From: Whitmania pigra
Taxonomy: Eukaryota > Annelida > Clitellata > Hirudinida > Haemopidae
Length of the DNA stretch: 64,000 bases
Assembly: GCA_021613335.1 (NCBI GenBank)
Contig: JAJTWR010000374.1
Location: forward strand, 326,501 to 390,500
Direction: 5' to 3'
Within the stretch, counting starts at the first letter, position 1; every line of letters begins with the position of its first letter. Position numbers and translations under genes: made by a program. Shown piece by piece: positions 11,964 to 24,843 of this stretch. Under the pieces are notes generated by a model that made no database searches, was not told the origin of the DNA, and was given only the letters and a program-made list of their open reading frames with translations.

Positions 11964-11984
11964 TTGTCGATTTACGTCTCAGAA

Positions 11985-12063
11985 TATGATTATTTATTTA
12001 TTTATTTATTTGATTATAGTCCGTAACATAACTGAGATGATTTGGATTCTCAGAATATGATGA
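11985..12063 (-). mobile_element. 52-bp retroposon-like insertion, copy 1
   Basis: The core runs from a TTTA repeat through GATTATAGTCC to CTGAGATGATTTGGAT. It is flanked on both sides by TCTCAGAATATGAT, a 14-bp direct repeat that looks like a target-site duplication. Read on the minus strand it ends in an ATAA-type simple tail, as the 3' ends of some LINE/SINE elements do. A second copy is at 14730-14783. Confidence 0.6.
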
Positions 12064-14611
12064 CATTCCCTGTCTTTTATATGCTTTGTTGTTACAATTT
12101 CGGATTCAAAATCTCCAAGAGATGGCGTTCTCAGACTAAAACTCAAAAAACTCAAAAACTAAGGCTCAGAATAAAAAAAAATATGTTAATTTTTTTGGAC
12201 TTGTTTTGCAGGTGCAAGTAAATTACTTGAAATTTGTTAATTGCTAGTTGACAAGTTCATTGAGAAGGTGCAATAATGTTTTACTAATGCATCTTTGAAA
12301 CTTGGTCAACATTAGCTAGCGTCCAGCAAAATGGTTAGTTGTTTGTTAATTAATTGTTTTGACGATTATCTTGTCTACGATGGCGGAGATATTTGCCGTT
12401 GTGAAATCTATTGTAGTATGATTAGTCACTTCATCACTTTTAAAATATTTCTTGTCTATTTCTATTATTTTATGTGAGAATTCAAAAGCTCGTGATCTGT
12501 CAACTGTTTGAGAACTGAGAATGCTTACATTTTTTATATTTGTTTTTTTTTTATAATTAATTTTTAATAATTTGATTTTATTTTATTTGGCTAAAAAGTG
12601 CTTATAGTTGTACGAAACCTTTTAAAAAGTCATTTCACCTTTTGCATTCTTCTAATACAAATGTTTAGATGGTTGTAATAGAAAGAAGATTTTGTCTTTG
12701 AAGGTGTTTGTAACTCAGTTTTGTGCACAGTTCTTATTAAACATTTTGTTTCTTTTTTTGAAAGTTAAAAAATTATGTTTCAAATAAGCGCAGAACATTT
12801 TAAAAAGATGCAATTGAATGTGTAGGCTACTCGAGTTGACACTGCCATGCAATGGTTGCTTGCTAGTGGTTGTCTGCTAAAATATTAGTAAAGTGTAATT
12901 AAATTGATTATATAAAATCGTGCAATTTTTATGTTAATTGTTTTAGTTTTGTTAACACTCTGCAAAATATGAAGCAAAGATTTTTTACACAATTAACGTT
13001 TGTTTGTTTGTTTTTTGTATTTTTTAAATAGATTTTTGTAAATTATAAATTCATTACTATTTGCAACTTGGGATTTCTTTAAGAATGACTTCATATGTTT
13101 TTGCCTTCCTTTCATCACAAATTACTAAAACCACTTTTCCTATGGATGCTTCACTTCACAAATTTAGAGAATCTTTTTTAACTTTTTTATTTCAAAACTT
13201 ATTTTATGAAAGTCCTGCACTTCATTCGCTATCAATCATCATAAATTTCATAAATACTCATGTGATTGCAGTTATCACTTTTGGTTATTATTAAATTAAT
13301 TGATTCGAATTGTCTTCAATGTTACTAACAAAAGAATTCACGAAATTACGATTTTGTTTCGCTGCGTTTGTGAAGTTTGTCCATTTTTCTTCTTTTGGGT
13401 TTTATTTTTATCAACTGAGCCTTGTTTATCATATGACTGATATTTCTGTTGCCTGATAAAATTGTAAAGAATTTTCGTAGCTTCTTCTTGTTTTGGACAT
13501 CAAGTGTCTGAAAACTAAATTGATTAAATTTGTAATTGAATAAATATGTAGATTCAATAGTGCCTTTTGTCAAAATGTACAAAAATCCTTATAAATATTA
13601 CGAATCCGGACAGAACAAATGTAATTGCATAACGGTTATGTTCCAGAAAGGCGTTTTGAAGGCAAACTATCACCCTCATCCTTTAAAACTGAGTCCCAAA
13701 ATTCTGATTCTATGTTGGACTTGATAACCAAAAGTTAATGAAAGAATAATAGACACAAGTTTTAGAGGTTGTAAATGTTTATAAAATTACTAAGTAATTT
13801 AAGAAACGAGGTGAGATTATTGAAAACCAGCTAAATAGCTTTTGTAAACAGTTTGAAGCAGTTGAACAAGATCAAAATACGATATTGTCACCATATTAGC
13901 AAGCTCTAAACATGTGCTTTATTCTAAAAGCCCCAGACAAAAATCGTCTCCGATCATGTGGCACCAGTTGACCTACCATTCTTGGGGTTTGAGAGTAGAG
14001 ATGTGATTAATTTAGTCGCACTAAACTTTAAAATAAATAATTTCAGAATTAGAGACTTTTGGCATCACTAGGGGTATGCGGGTTGACACCAAAAGCTTAA
14101 TCTTTATAATTTATAGTGCTAGTTTCTTTCTTTGGCTTGTCGGATTTGTGGGCTATCAATTGCCAATTTAGGGTTCGTGGCGAAAGTCTTAAGGAGTGAC
14201 GCAGCTGACTATAAATGACTAGAAATCTTCGAAAAAAATAAACTTATTATGCTTATTGTGCGCCGTTTTCAAATATTGTTTACGGCGACGACTTATCTAA
14301 ATTGTGCTCATAAATATGTAATCAACTGCAGGGATAGGTAGAGGCCTCATATTTTTATAGCGAATATTAACTATAATTGTTCTGGGGTTCTAATTATCGG
14401 TTAATTATCTTACGTAGAAGTTATTAATATTCACTCATCATCTGATTGGCCAAAACCTCTTTTGTGCCATAAGTGTCATTCTTAGACATCATGTGACTAA
14501 ACGTTTTAAAGGCTTTTGTGAACCCATGCGCTTTCTAATTTATAGGTTTAGTCTGATGTAGTCACTCGGTGGCGACTACATAATTAAGTTTTTTCTTATC
14601 AGTTTATTTCA
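12064..14611. other. Intergenic stretch upstream of acid phosphatase
   Basis: AT-rich sequence without supported exons. Two short open frames (13061-13294 +, 13346-13582 -) have no splice context or family resemblance. The 5' region of the acid phosphatase gene is expected near 14500-14611. Confidence 0.5.
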
Positions 14612-17600
14612 ATGGATTTGAACATGATATTATTATGCGCTCTGTGCTTCGTAATTTTGCCGATTCTGACTTCTGCAAAGGATATGAAAGAAGAAATAGT
14701 TATGACCCACATCGTAAGTGTTGCTTTGGTTTATTTATTTATTTATTTGATTATAGTCCTTTGCATAACTGAGATGATTTGGATGTGTTGCGTTGGTATT
14801 ACAGAATTAATATGAATTAGGTAAACGAATATTCCTCAGAATCAAATAGAATGTTTTTGTAAGTGCTTGTTACAAATGTAGAAAACAGCTTTAATAACTT
14901 AGGTGAGATTAATGCTTCTTGTGAATTGCTTGGAAATGAAGAACTTTGACATTTTATTATTATGTAGTGTGCTAAGTGATCACTATTAATAATCTTTAGT
15001 TTGGATTGTTGTTGGATTGATTACCTGGTTATTTTAATGTGCAGCTTTACCGTCACGGAGACAGGAGCCCCATAGTTAATTTTGAGACAAACAACTACAG
15101 CGAGTCAGATTGGCCACAGGGATTTTCACAATTGACCACGGTTAGCTTTTATTTAATGGTTATCTCGACTGAACTTCAATGCATAATTCACATAAATGGT
15201 TGATGAACTTATATTTTTCAAGTTCAACTCATTAGTGACAAAACAGTTTTGTCAAAACTTTCTTTAAATCTAATGGCAGTTATTGGTTTATAACCATTTG
15301 CATATTATAACAGCTTTTGCATATTATAGTAAATCAAGTATATTTTGCCAAAAAAGCTAATTAATCATAAAATTGATTGCTTATAAGATTTATTTATAGC
15401 AGTCAAGTACATCATGTGAGACAATAATTGATTTTACTGAACAACAGAATTCATTAACAACATTAATGGCTCAATAATTTATTAAAATCATCAACTTTTG
15501 CTTCAGATTGGAATGCAACAACACTTTGAATTGGGAAAGTTTTTAAGGAAAAAGTACATGGAAAGCCCAGAGCACAAACTATTAAATTCTTCCTACGACA
15601 GACATGAGGTTAGAAATAATTAAGCTCGAAATTATAAAACGAAATTAGTTTTAAGTCAATAATTGACAACGTAAACATTACCGAATCATTAATTTTCTTT
15701 AGAATGATTATTGTGCATTTTGTAGTTTAAGAAAACATTTGCCAAAGGTTGTACTTAAAAGTATTTAAGTATTTAAGTTTTTCCTTAAGAAGCCATTGTT
15801 CTTCTTTTACTTTCATTATTCCAAATTATGAAATTTTAAAATAGTTTCAAAGAGTCACAGTACAATTGTTTGGATCATTAACTCATTTTTGCATTATTTT
15901 AATAACCTCTACAAAATACGAGTTTATTTTTATAATTACTTTATAATTTTTTTTTTAATTACAGATTGAAGTCAGAAGTACAGATGTGGAAAGAACCCTA
16001 ATGAGTGCTTACTGCAATTTGGCAGGATTATATCCCCCATCAGGAGATCAAATCTGGAATAAGGATTTGTTCTGGCAACCGATTCCAGTTCATACCGTCC
16101 CCAAGTCGGAAGATAACGTTCGTATTGCTGCGAGACGACGTTTTACTAAAGGATAATTTATTTTTTATTAGTTATTATTTAGTTTATTTATTTATTTATT
16201 TTACAAAAGAATAATTTAAGATATCAACCTTAAGTTATGTTTGACAGCTTCTTCACATGGATTCAAAATGCCCAAAATACAACAAAGTCTACAACGAGGT
16301 TCTTGAAAGCGACGAAGTTGTTCAGCTTCGTGAAAACTACAAAGTACAGTATTCATTCAATCCATTTTTTATTTTTATTTGCAAATTATTCCACTCATAA
16401 CTGAATGTCTTTAATTTTTTTATTTTGGCTCATTTAACTGTCATTCCATCTCGACAGGAGTTTTTTGCCTTTGTTGCAAACAAAACAAAGAAATCAGATC
16501 TTGACATCAGTAACATTTGGGAGATTCACGATGTCATTTTCTGCGAGGTAAGGAGTCCAAGCTGAAATTATTACAACAAATGTAAATATAATTGACAGTT
16601 TTTGCTGACTTTTGCCTTAATTGAAATTTGTGGGATCTTTCAAAAAAATGACTGATACAGATTTGATTTAGAATTACATAACTTGATATTGCTTAGGTTA
16701 GGAGCTGCAAATTTAAATTTTTTGAGAATTTATTTATGCTATAAACCATAATGCAGAATCCTATAAGTTGTATTTTAGCAATAGACATTTCCATCCAAAA
16801 CCTATTTTTACTTTTCAGGGTAATGAAAGTTTCATTATCGCAACTATTACTTATCAGTAACTAGTATAACTAAAAAATAATTTATGTAATAAATTGCATA
16901 AAATATATTTTAGAGTCAGCATAACTTCACTCTGCCTGATTGGGTTCATAAGACGTTTTACGGGAAAACAGTATTCGACATCCTTAACGACATGAATTCC
17001 ATCCAGTTTGATCTTCAGTATAACAGGAGAACTGAAGCAAGGTTGAAGGGAGGTAGGTACATATTTGTTATCATTGTTATTATTTATTATCATTGTTATT
17101 ACTTGTTATCATTGTTATTATTTATTATCATTGTTATTATTTGTTATCATTGTTATTATTAGTTGTCATTGTTATTGGTCATTATCATTGATGATCAACA
17201 AATATCTGATATGTACATATATATATATATAAACATACATATAAACATATATATGTATATATTATCACTATTAACATATATGATATGTAATATGCAATAT
17301 TGTGAAACATTTAATAATTTTTGATATTGCCTCTCTTTTTAATTTTCTATTTTGGAAGCAAATGAAATACGTTATCTAATTTTTCAAGCCGTTATTAAAT
17401 TATGTTGATGTATTATTAAATTTGGTCCGATTTTGTGTAATGTTTTAATTTCACCTTTATTGTTTAGTCAATGCTCATTCAATTGATAGGATTATTTGTA
17501 CTTTAAAGTGCACAGAAGTGTGATACAATACGTAATTATTTGATTTCATTCGTTAAACAGGAAGTTTACTTTTCAAGATTATTACCAACATCAACTCAAT

Positions 17601-19064
17601 GGTTGAAAAAAGTGGAGAAGTAAAAAAGGCGTACATTTATTCCGCTGTAAGTGGCTTCATCCTTAGATGGTGACAGCTGTTTTCATACATTAGCCGTATT
17701 AACTTGTAAACTTTTTTTGCGCAACTGCAAGTCATAAGTGGTATGATTCACCATCAACAATATTTATTGGCTTGCATTCTTATAGAATTAAAATGCATCT
17801 GAATAATTTTCTTGATAATTATTTTGTTTATTTTCATTTCAAAATTCTTTAATTGTTTTTAAAACGTTTAGACATATTAAATATCATTTGAATTTTAATT
17901 TTGATAACTGTCAAAAATTTGATATTTAACAAAACTGTGTTAATGTGTTCACTAGTCTTTGATGTGTTAATGTCATTCTTATTCTTCACAGCACGATGAT
18001 ACAATGTCAGCTTTCTTGAGCTCTTTAAAAGTTTTTGATCGCGTTTCTCCTTCATACGCATCCTGTGCCATGGTTGACATCTTCCAGACGAGCTTTAAGA
18101 ACGGGTCGACTGATCACTATGTCGTCATTTCTTACAAAAATGACACAAAAAAGAAGCCTGTTCAGTTTCAGATACCAGGTAATACTTTATTTTATAAGCT
18201 ACTTTGAATGTTTTGTTGCCTTTTTGAGGTCTGCTATCATCAAAATATTTTTTCTCTTAATAACTTTGAAATTAAAACTTTTATTTTTAATGTTTCAAAG
18301 AAATATTCGTTTGAGTTTAAAATTTGTTTGTGAGATGCTTTTAGTTTTAATCAATTTGAGACGATGGTGTTTATAAAATGGTTTGTTCTTGTCACTATCC
18401 ATTAAAGGCTAACTCATCACCATAATCAATTTATATTATTATTATTATTAAACATTTTTAATCCAGGTTGTGATGTCAAGTGTCCTCTTTCAAAATTCCT
18501 TGAATTAACAAAAGAAAATTCGTTATCTGATTGGAAAACAGAATGTCAACTTGATGCAATGCGTGAGTCTTTGTGACTTTCAATTGCCAAAACATATTTT
18601 ACATGATTTATCATTTTAACTCATGTTTTGTTTTGTCCAAATGGTTTATTTATCATTTTCTAATTTTTAACTAATTTTACTTCTAATAGGATGACTTACT
18701 GTAAAACATAAATAATTATTTATAAGTAAGGAAGTCAAGTTAAATAAAATAAATTCTCCTAAAAGGATATTATTAATTTTAAAAGCATTTCATTACTAAC
18801 CCATAAATAGATTTTACAAACTAGGTGCAACAGATCAAACAAAAAAGCATCACTTACATTACTTAATAGTGATTTCAAATGAAATGCACTAAAACGTATT
18901 TCATTAAAAATGAATCATTTAACCTTTTTACAGCTGTTGTCCCAGATTACATCAACATTGCTGTCCTCGCCTCCCTTGGGATTCTCATTGTTATTCTTCT
19001 CTTTGGCTGCTGCCAGGTCATTCATAAAAAGGAAAGGAGCTACTCTGGCTATGGCCTGATATAA
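14612..19064 (+). CDS. Histidine acid phosphatase, lysosomal type
   Basis: A membrane-anchored branch-2 histidine acid phosphatase (ACP2/ACPP family) that hydrolyses phosphomonoesters through a phosphohistidine in an acidic lumen. Exons: 14612-14713, 15045-15140, 15507-15608, 15965-16117, 16248-16343, 16458-16547, 16914-17052, 17561-17646, 17992-18178, 18467-18562, 18934-19064; 425 residues in perfect phase. A signal peptide ([18 protein letters not shown]) precedes the catalytic [32 protein letters not shown] and [10 protein letters not shown] are family blocks, and HDDTMSAFL supplies the catalytic His-Asp pair. Cysteines near the end (CDVKCPL, TECQ) fit the conserved disulfides. One C-terminal TM segment ([20 protein letters not shown]) leads to a 17-residue tail ending YSGYGLI, where YGLI fits a YxxPhi endosome/lysosome sorting signal as in ACP2. 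The second intron (15141-15506) and later ones are short and AT-rich. Confidence 0.92.
14730..14783 (-). mobile_element. 52-bp retroposon-like insertion, copy 2
   Basis: Nearly identical to the element at 11985-12063 and lying in the first intron of the acid phosphatase gene. It is bracketed by GTGTTGCTTTGGT on the left and GTGTTGCGTTGGT on the right: a 13-bp direct repeat with one mismatch, different from the flanks of copy 1. This is what independent insertion would leave. Confidence 0.6.
17061..17290. repeat. Intronic minisatellite and (AT)n tract
   Basis: Degenerate repeats of a unit like TTATCATTGTTATTATTTG, followed by (AT)n, in the acid phosphatase intron after 17052. Confidence 0.85.
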
Positions 19065-19514
19065 TCTTTTATGATGTTTTAATTTGAATTCCTGGAAATT
19101 TTAAAACGAGGTGCCGAATTAATCGTTTATTAGGAGCCATTCAAAAGCCTACGATCAAAATGTCGCCTGCATCTAAAATCAAGTCATAAAGGATAAACAG
19201 TGTTTTAAATTAAACAGGGTCTTGGTTTGCTTTCCATGTAATTATATTGCTATTTTCTGATCTTTGTGATTTTACAAACATTATCTCAATATATTTATCT
19301 CAAGATATTTTGCAATAGTTTGCATTTTTGTTCTTAACTTCAACTTCCTAATAAATTTATTTAAAATGTCAGCAATTTGTTGCAACATTATTTGAATGTA
19401 ACAAATCGTTTTAGAACATAGGCTTTTTTGTATTCAATGCTCAAATATTGCTAGACTTTTTTGTAAGAGGCCAGTAAATCCACATCACATTCTTGAATGA
19501 GAATAATAATAATA

Positions 19515-19560
<46 letters not shown>

Positions 19561-20248
19561 AATAATAAGAATAATAATAATAATGAATGAGAATAATAAA
19601 AAAAATAATAATAATAATAAATGAGAATAATAATAATAATAATGAATGAGAATAATAAGAATAATAAAGCTTCCCTACTTATCTGCTCCTGCTGCCTCAA
19701 ATAGTCAATACAAGTCAACAGATTGCAACGTTTGAAATTAGCAGTCGTATCGATTTTGTACGAGTATAAAACTTAAGCGAAGCGTGAAAAATAATGGCAA
19801 ACATCTGCTTTCGAGTGTTATTAATTCAGCAACAGTTTTTAAGCGATTTTTCTGAACAAGGCTTCTAAGGACTTGAAGACTCAATTCATTCTTATGATGT
19901 ATCCTTAGCTATCCTTAGACTTGTTAAAATAGGTGGTGAATATTTATATACCAATATTTATTTGTTTCTAAAGCTTAGGGATGTGGTTAAGCTAAAGCTT
20001 TTTTGTGGAACAAAGTTACTATTAATATCAATAGCTTTTGAAGCGTTTGTTTCATGTCCAGACGACAAACAACAAAATGTTGAAACATAATAATTATCCT
20101 TTTATGTAATATTTATCCTTGCCAGCAACAATGTTGAATTTTCCTGAGATGCACCTGGATTCTTTTAAATTTATAGACTAGGAAACAACAGAATCAAGCT
20201 AAAATTTATTCACTTCTGTTTATTTGCATCATTAATTTAGTCTTTTCA
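19065..20248. other. 3' flank with (AAT)n microsatellite
   Basis: Convergent interval between acid phosphatase (+) and POLR3E (-). It holds an imperfect (AAT)n/(AATGAG) microsatellite at about 19498-19665. No exon is seen. Confidence 0.7.
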
Positions 20249-21911
20249 TCAAGATTTCTTAGATGTTTTCTGATTATCTTCTTCAAAAGTTTGGGCTGAA
20301 AAAATAATTGCGAGTCTTAGTTAGAGTTAGAGTGACAAAGAACATATCTAAAAGCTTGCAACCTTATTTGAAAAATGAATACAGCAAATATTTTGACCAA
20401 TGCAAACAATGCTGCATTATTGAATCAGGTCCAAATGTAAAAATGAATACAGCAAATATTTTAACCAATGATTTTCAATGCAATCAATGCAGCCTAATCA
20501 AATCAGGTCCACATGTAAAATAGAGAAGAATTTTGATACTTACCTTTTGATATCCATGAACCTCCTCTGGTGATGCAATATTCTTTTAGCACCAGCTTCA
20601 AGTCATTCTCGGATATATTTTCTAGGCCCTTCTTGTCCAGTACGGATTTCAGATAACTCAGCTTAAGCACTGGTTTGCTTATCAGCAGATTTACAAGACA
20701 TTCTCTCACAGGATCTTTCTTGTCACCTTTAGTCTTTATGGCGTACACTGGATTTGTCTTTGAATTGGAAAGAATGACTCCGCCAGCCTTGATGATGGCA
20801 ACTTCAACCTCCTGTTTCGTCTTAATGGAGATGGATGACATGTTCATCTGGCTTTGGAACTGCTGGAAAGACATGACGGTACGAGACTGAAGCTTTTCTT
20901 TGGCAAAGTTCACCAATGCTTCTTCTGATTCGACGGCGTTATTAGAATTCGGCACACCTTTAAATTTAAATACATGTTCACGTTAATTCATTGCACTTTA
21001 ACTCAGGTAACATTATCAACACAAATAACTAAAAATAATTGGAGCAAGATATTTACATACAAAAACTTAAAATATAAATAAATTTAGATAATTTGGAAGT
21101 CTGCATAATGTATACCTAATGCACTAACATTTATTACAATTATTTTTATGTCTGCATTATTTCATTGCAAAAAATACTATTCAAAGTAATTACCTGCTGC
21201 AGTATGATTGACAGGAGCTTGAACATTTCTCTTAGGTACTTGTTCATCTCCGTCATTGAGATGCGGTATGCACAGCTCGAAATAATTGTCAGGAGTCATG
21301 TAAAACTCCGACGGCACTTTGGATGATGACGACAGGTGATGCGTAATGCTGGAGATATCATGGCTGTCTGCAGATTTACAGATCACATCGACCCATGGAT
21401 CTTGGTCCTCCTTGTTCTTAAGATATTGGTATGATGCAAGCTCTCGATTTTTCTCTGCTTCAGTTACTCTTGCTGCAATCCTAGGAGTGATAAACGAAAC
21501 TATTTTATTGTCCTCTTCTTCTTCTTCATCTTCTTTGTTTTCTGAATCTGCATTATTCTTGATGTCTGGGTACATTTGCAATATTTCTGGCAGACTACAG
21601 AGATGAAACTCATCATTTATGTAAACTCCAAAAGCACAATTTTGTGTTTTAAGAGATGGCTTTTTAGAAGAAAGTATTAAATTAAAATCCGAATCACATA
21701 TATATTCTTCGCAATCTTGCATCGGGATTTTCATTTCCATTTTAGGAATATTTGGTTTTACTTTGACCTGAGAGTCGCTCAACTCATACGGTCGATCGTT
21801 TGTTCGGGGTATATATTCTAAGAGAAACAGCTTCCTAGCAATATGATGTGACAAGTAAACATTGCGTTCGGCAATAACTGGATCATCTTCTAATTCATTC
21901 GTATTACTCAT
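20249..21911 (-). CDS. POLR3E: RNA polymerase III subunit RPC5
   Basis: RPC5 (yeast C37) forms a heterodimer with RPC4 on Pol III and acts in initiation and termination. Exons 21911-21194, 20957-20544 and 20295-20249 join in phase to 392 residues. The N terminus (DDPVIAERNVYLSHHIARKL, then FLLEYIPR) and the region LASYQYLKNKEDQDPWVDV match the family's dimerisation domain and its YEFLQKK...EPWV block. The C terminus (CLVNLLISKPVLKLSYLKS, LKLVLKEYCITRGGSWISKG) matches the final winged helix. Vertebrate RPC5 is about 700 residues with several tandem winged-helix domains; here the central ones appear to be missing, giving a form nearer the yeast length. An acidic run (EDEEEEEDN) lies mid-protein. 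A Met 5 codons upstream (21926) is a possible alternative start. Confidence 0.88.
20376..20523 (+). repeat. Two-copy tandem repeat of about 75 bp
   Basis: The block from AAATGAATACAGCAAATATT to TCAGGTCCAAATGTAAA is repeated once with small changes. It sits in the last intron of POLR3E (between the 20544 donor and the 20295 acceptor). Confidence 0.8.
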
Positions 21912-22319
21912 GTTCACCTTAATCAAAAAAAAAATTGTCCCAAATTAATATCAACACTCTTTTAGCAGTTTCAAAAAATAATTAGATAATTGGAAGCACT
22001 ATCGGAACCACACCTTATTACGATGTCAAAATTCAGTTACTGTAGACACATCATTTAACATCGCCCACAAACCATAGCATTGATAGATATTGAATATAAG
22101 CTCAATATAATAAATCTTTAAATTTAAATTAGACTATGCAATCTTTAAAAAAAAATCCAATTTAGGTTTTAAAATATGTGTAAGACATTCGCAACAAATG
22201 GTCGCCGAGATGAGACAGAGGGACACACCGCCCGTAGACCTAGTGCTTTTTATGGAGCCAGTTTAAACAATTTATTTTTTATTACTAAATTAACATAACA
22301 AATCTTCAACAAAATTCAT

Positions 22320-24843
22320 TCAAGCAGGCAAAATAGCTTGATTTATGTCATAAACAATCGGGGATCTAAGTACGTTGGCAGCATGTCTCATCTGAAGAGC
22401 TGAGCTTGGATGTGAACCGGCACCAAGAATTGTGCACTCCCTTTCAAGAAGACATGCCAGAGATTCAAACACCTCAAAGAATCCTATGGTCAGAGCAGCC
22501 TTTCTAAGTCGATTAAGTTCCTGAAAGTATTCAAGTCATTGGATCAATTTGTCAAAAATGTTAAAAATTCTTTTTGCCAATTTCTTAATGAATAATAGAC
22601 TTTATCTAATCTTTATCTAAACTTTTTGTACAAACATGTTAATGTACACAACTTCCATTGCTAAGGTTTTTTATGGCACAAAATTCTACATTTACAAAAA
22701 ATTACTGACATATTAGATACATTTTCAAACTTACTTTATAAAATTGAGGTTGTTTTTCTGGGAGCTTTCTGGCACTTCTCAAAATCTTCTGTATGTCTGC
22801 CTGAGCACAAAAAATAATTGTCAAGTACTATTCTACCAAAAGTATTTACGTCTATTCAAATGCTAACTTGAAGTCCAGTATTGTGGATCCATACTACACA
22901 GTTCTGGGAATAACTTTTCTTGTCAGAAGAAACAACTGGGAATGGAGATTTACCATCGACGTAAGGGTTGGTACCCAGTTCTCTCGAAGGGCCCATTTTT
23001 GTTATATCTCCAAGCCACGGTACTGGAAAAGAACCTAAATCATAGCAATCATTTTATTTGGTTTAAAATTTAATAACTATTTTATAATATGATATATTAT
23101 AATTATATGTAAATATATTATATATATTAAATATACATATATATATATTGTAAGGTTTAGTTTAATAAAAATTGTTTTGGGAAATAATTCTGATTTGCTG
23201 TTCAAATTTCAGATATAATAGCCATTTTTGAAGTACTTAAAATGCCAATATACTAACATAAAAACTTTAAAGCAAGCAAATCTTATGCAATAAAACTATG
23301 AACATGAGTTGTTGGCTGGTAAATCTTGCCATAAATAGTCACTAAGCAATACGACAAGGAAACAAGAAAGAAGTTAATTATGTTTTCGTGGAGAAACTAC
23401 CGGGATGGAAAATGGAGAGAGTGAGACTGGATTTTTTCTTCGAATCTGCGAAGGAATATAACATGCCGTACTGGTTCTTGCTGGAAAAATAAGCTTCGTT
23501 AGCACCAGACGTTCGTTACGTCAGAATATTAACAACTTGCCTCAACTGCACAATAGCCACCATGCCCTCCACTTTAAAACTACCGTGAAGCAAAACAGCA
23601 AATGTTGGAACTTTATCGGGAGATTCTCCAGCTTCACTGGTATCTGGGAAGGGTAAAGGTAAATCAACTTTAAAAATACAAATTGCATCATTTTATTTAC
23701 AAAATTCCTACCTGTTACTGGAAGCAAGAGATGCCTCGATTTGAAGGGAGGGCTGGAAACGGCGGAATTTTCAAGGAATCCACAAATTTCTATTTCTTTT
23801 ATGGTGCTGTTCAATGTCACGCATAATTGTACATAACTGTTGCATTACAGCAGTCACCAAACTAACATAACTGTTACATGCTAATATTAGGTAAAATCAT
23901 GCAACTGTTACATAATAATAGTCGTTCAAGTAACTTAACTCTTACATGCTAATATTCACTAAACTCACCTCTCACAATCGAGCGAAGGAAACACCGATAC
24001 AGATCCCCTGAGTTGACCGCATCTAAGAGTGGTAATAAAAGGAACAAAATGTTTCTTTGCCAATTTCACAAATATGTCTCTCACGGAAGGAGCGGACAAA
24101 ATTTTATCAGGGATGAAAAGTTCTCCGAATGAGTCGCACGTTTTGATGAGTTCCGAGTACGTGGAGCAACATATTTCGTGCGTGGGGTCGCTGGCCGGAC
24201 ACGACAGACATGCGATTAGAAATTTGTTAGAAAACTTGAAAGGGAGAAATTCAAAATTTCTTTTGGGCAAGGACTTTTTGTCTAAGAACTTCAATAAGGA
24301 ACTTTGACCGATTCCTACACCACTGTCGGTAACTAGTATTATCTGGAAAAAGAAATCACGATGTTAAACACTAAACAATAATTTTGAAAGTAATCTTGTT
24401 AAACTTACTTGGCCAGCTGTGTGTAAACCCCACTCTGCTGTAAAAACGTTGCTGGCCCCTTCTAGAGCAATGCTTGTGATTGCCTTGTTCCAGTCTTTGA
24501 TTGATTTTAATGCTGATTTAATTTCATTGTAGTCCCTTGTAAATGGGACAAGTTGGTGGTAGGTGGACGTAAACACAACCTTAAAAATGAAATAAACATA
24601 TGTAATGATATATTTGCAACATATACATGCCTCATTGTAGTGAAATAAGGCTGCAAATAAATACATTATTATTCATACCAGGGATACAAACTCTAGTTTG
24701 CAGTTGGCATTTAAGTAATCAAGAAAGCTGTTTATTCCTAAGATTGCCAGTTGATGCACTGTAATTATATTGTCCTCATCCCCATAAATGTTAAGAGGCC
24801 GAGTCATCGAAAGAGACAAATCCAAAAGAATTACAGTTGGCAT
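22320..24843 (-). CDS. INTS14: Integrator complex subunit 14
   Basis: INTS14 (VWA9) is a vWA-fold subunit of Integrator that pairs with INTS13 and INTS10 in a nucleic-acid-binding module. Nine exons (24843-24679, 24579-24409, 24342-23969, 23806-23712, 23643-23541, 23480-23401, 23034-22868, 22800-22735, 22520-22320) give 473 residues in exact phase. The start MPTVILLDLSLSMTRP is the vWA MIDAS segment, followed by LVPFTRDYNEI and IILVTDSGVGIG. Later blocks VAIVQL, YGMLYSFADSKKKS, PWLGDITKMGPS and QKILRSARKLPEKQPQFYK, and finally ELNRLRKAALTIGFFE, CLLERECT and ALQMRHAANVLR, follow the human protein closely. The intron after 23541 starts with GC rather than GT. Start at 24843 is the first residue of the conserved N terminus. 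Confidence 0.95.

Noticed and set aside
19485..19718. Minus-strand frame rich in Leu, Ile, Tyr and Phe
   Set aside because: It is translation of the (AAT)n microsatellite.
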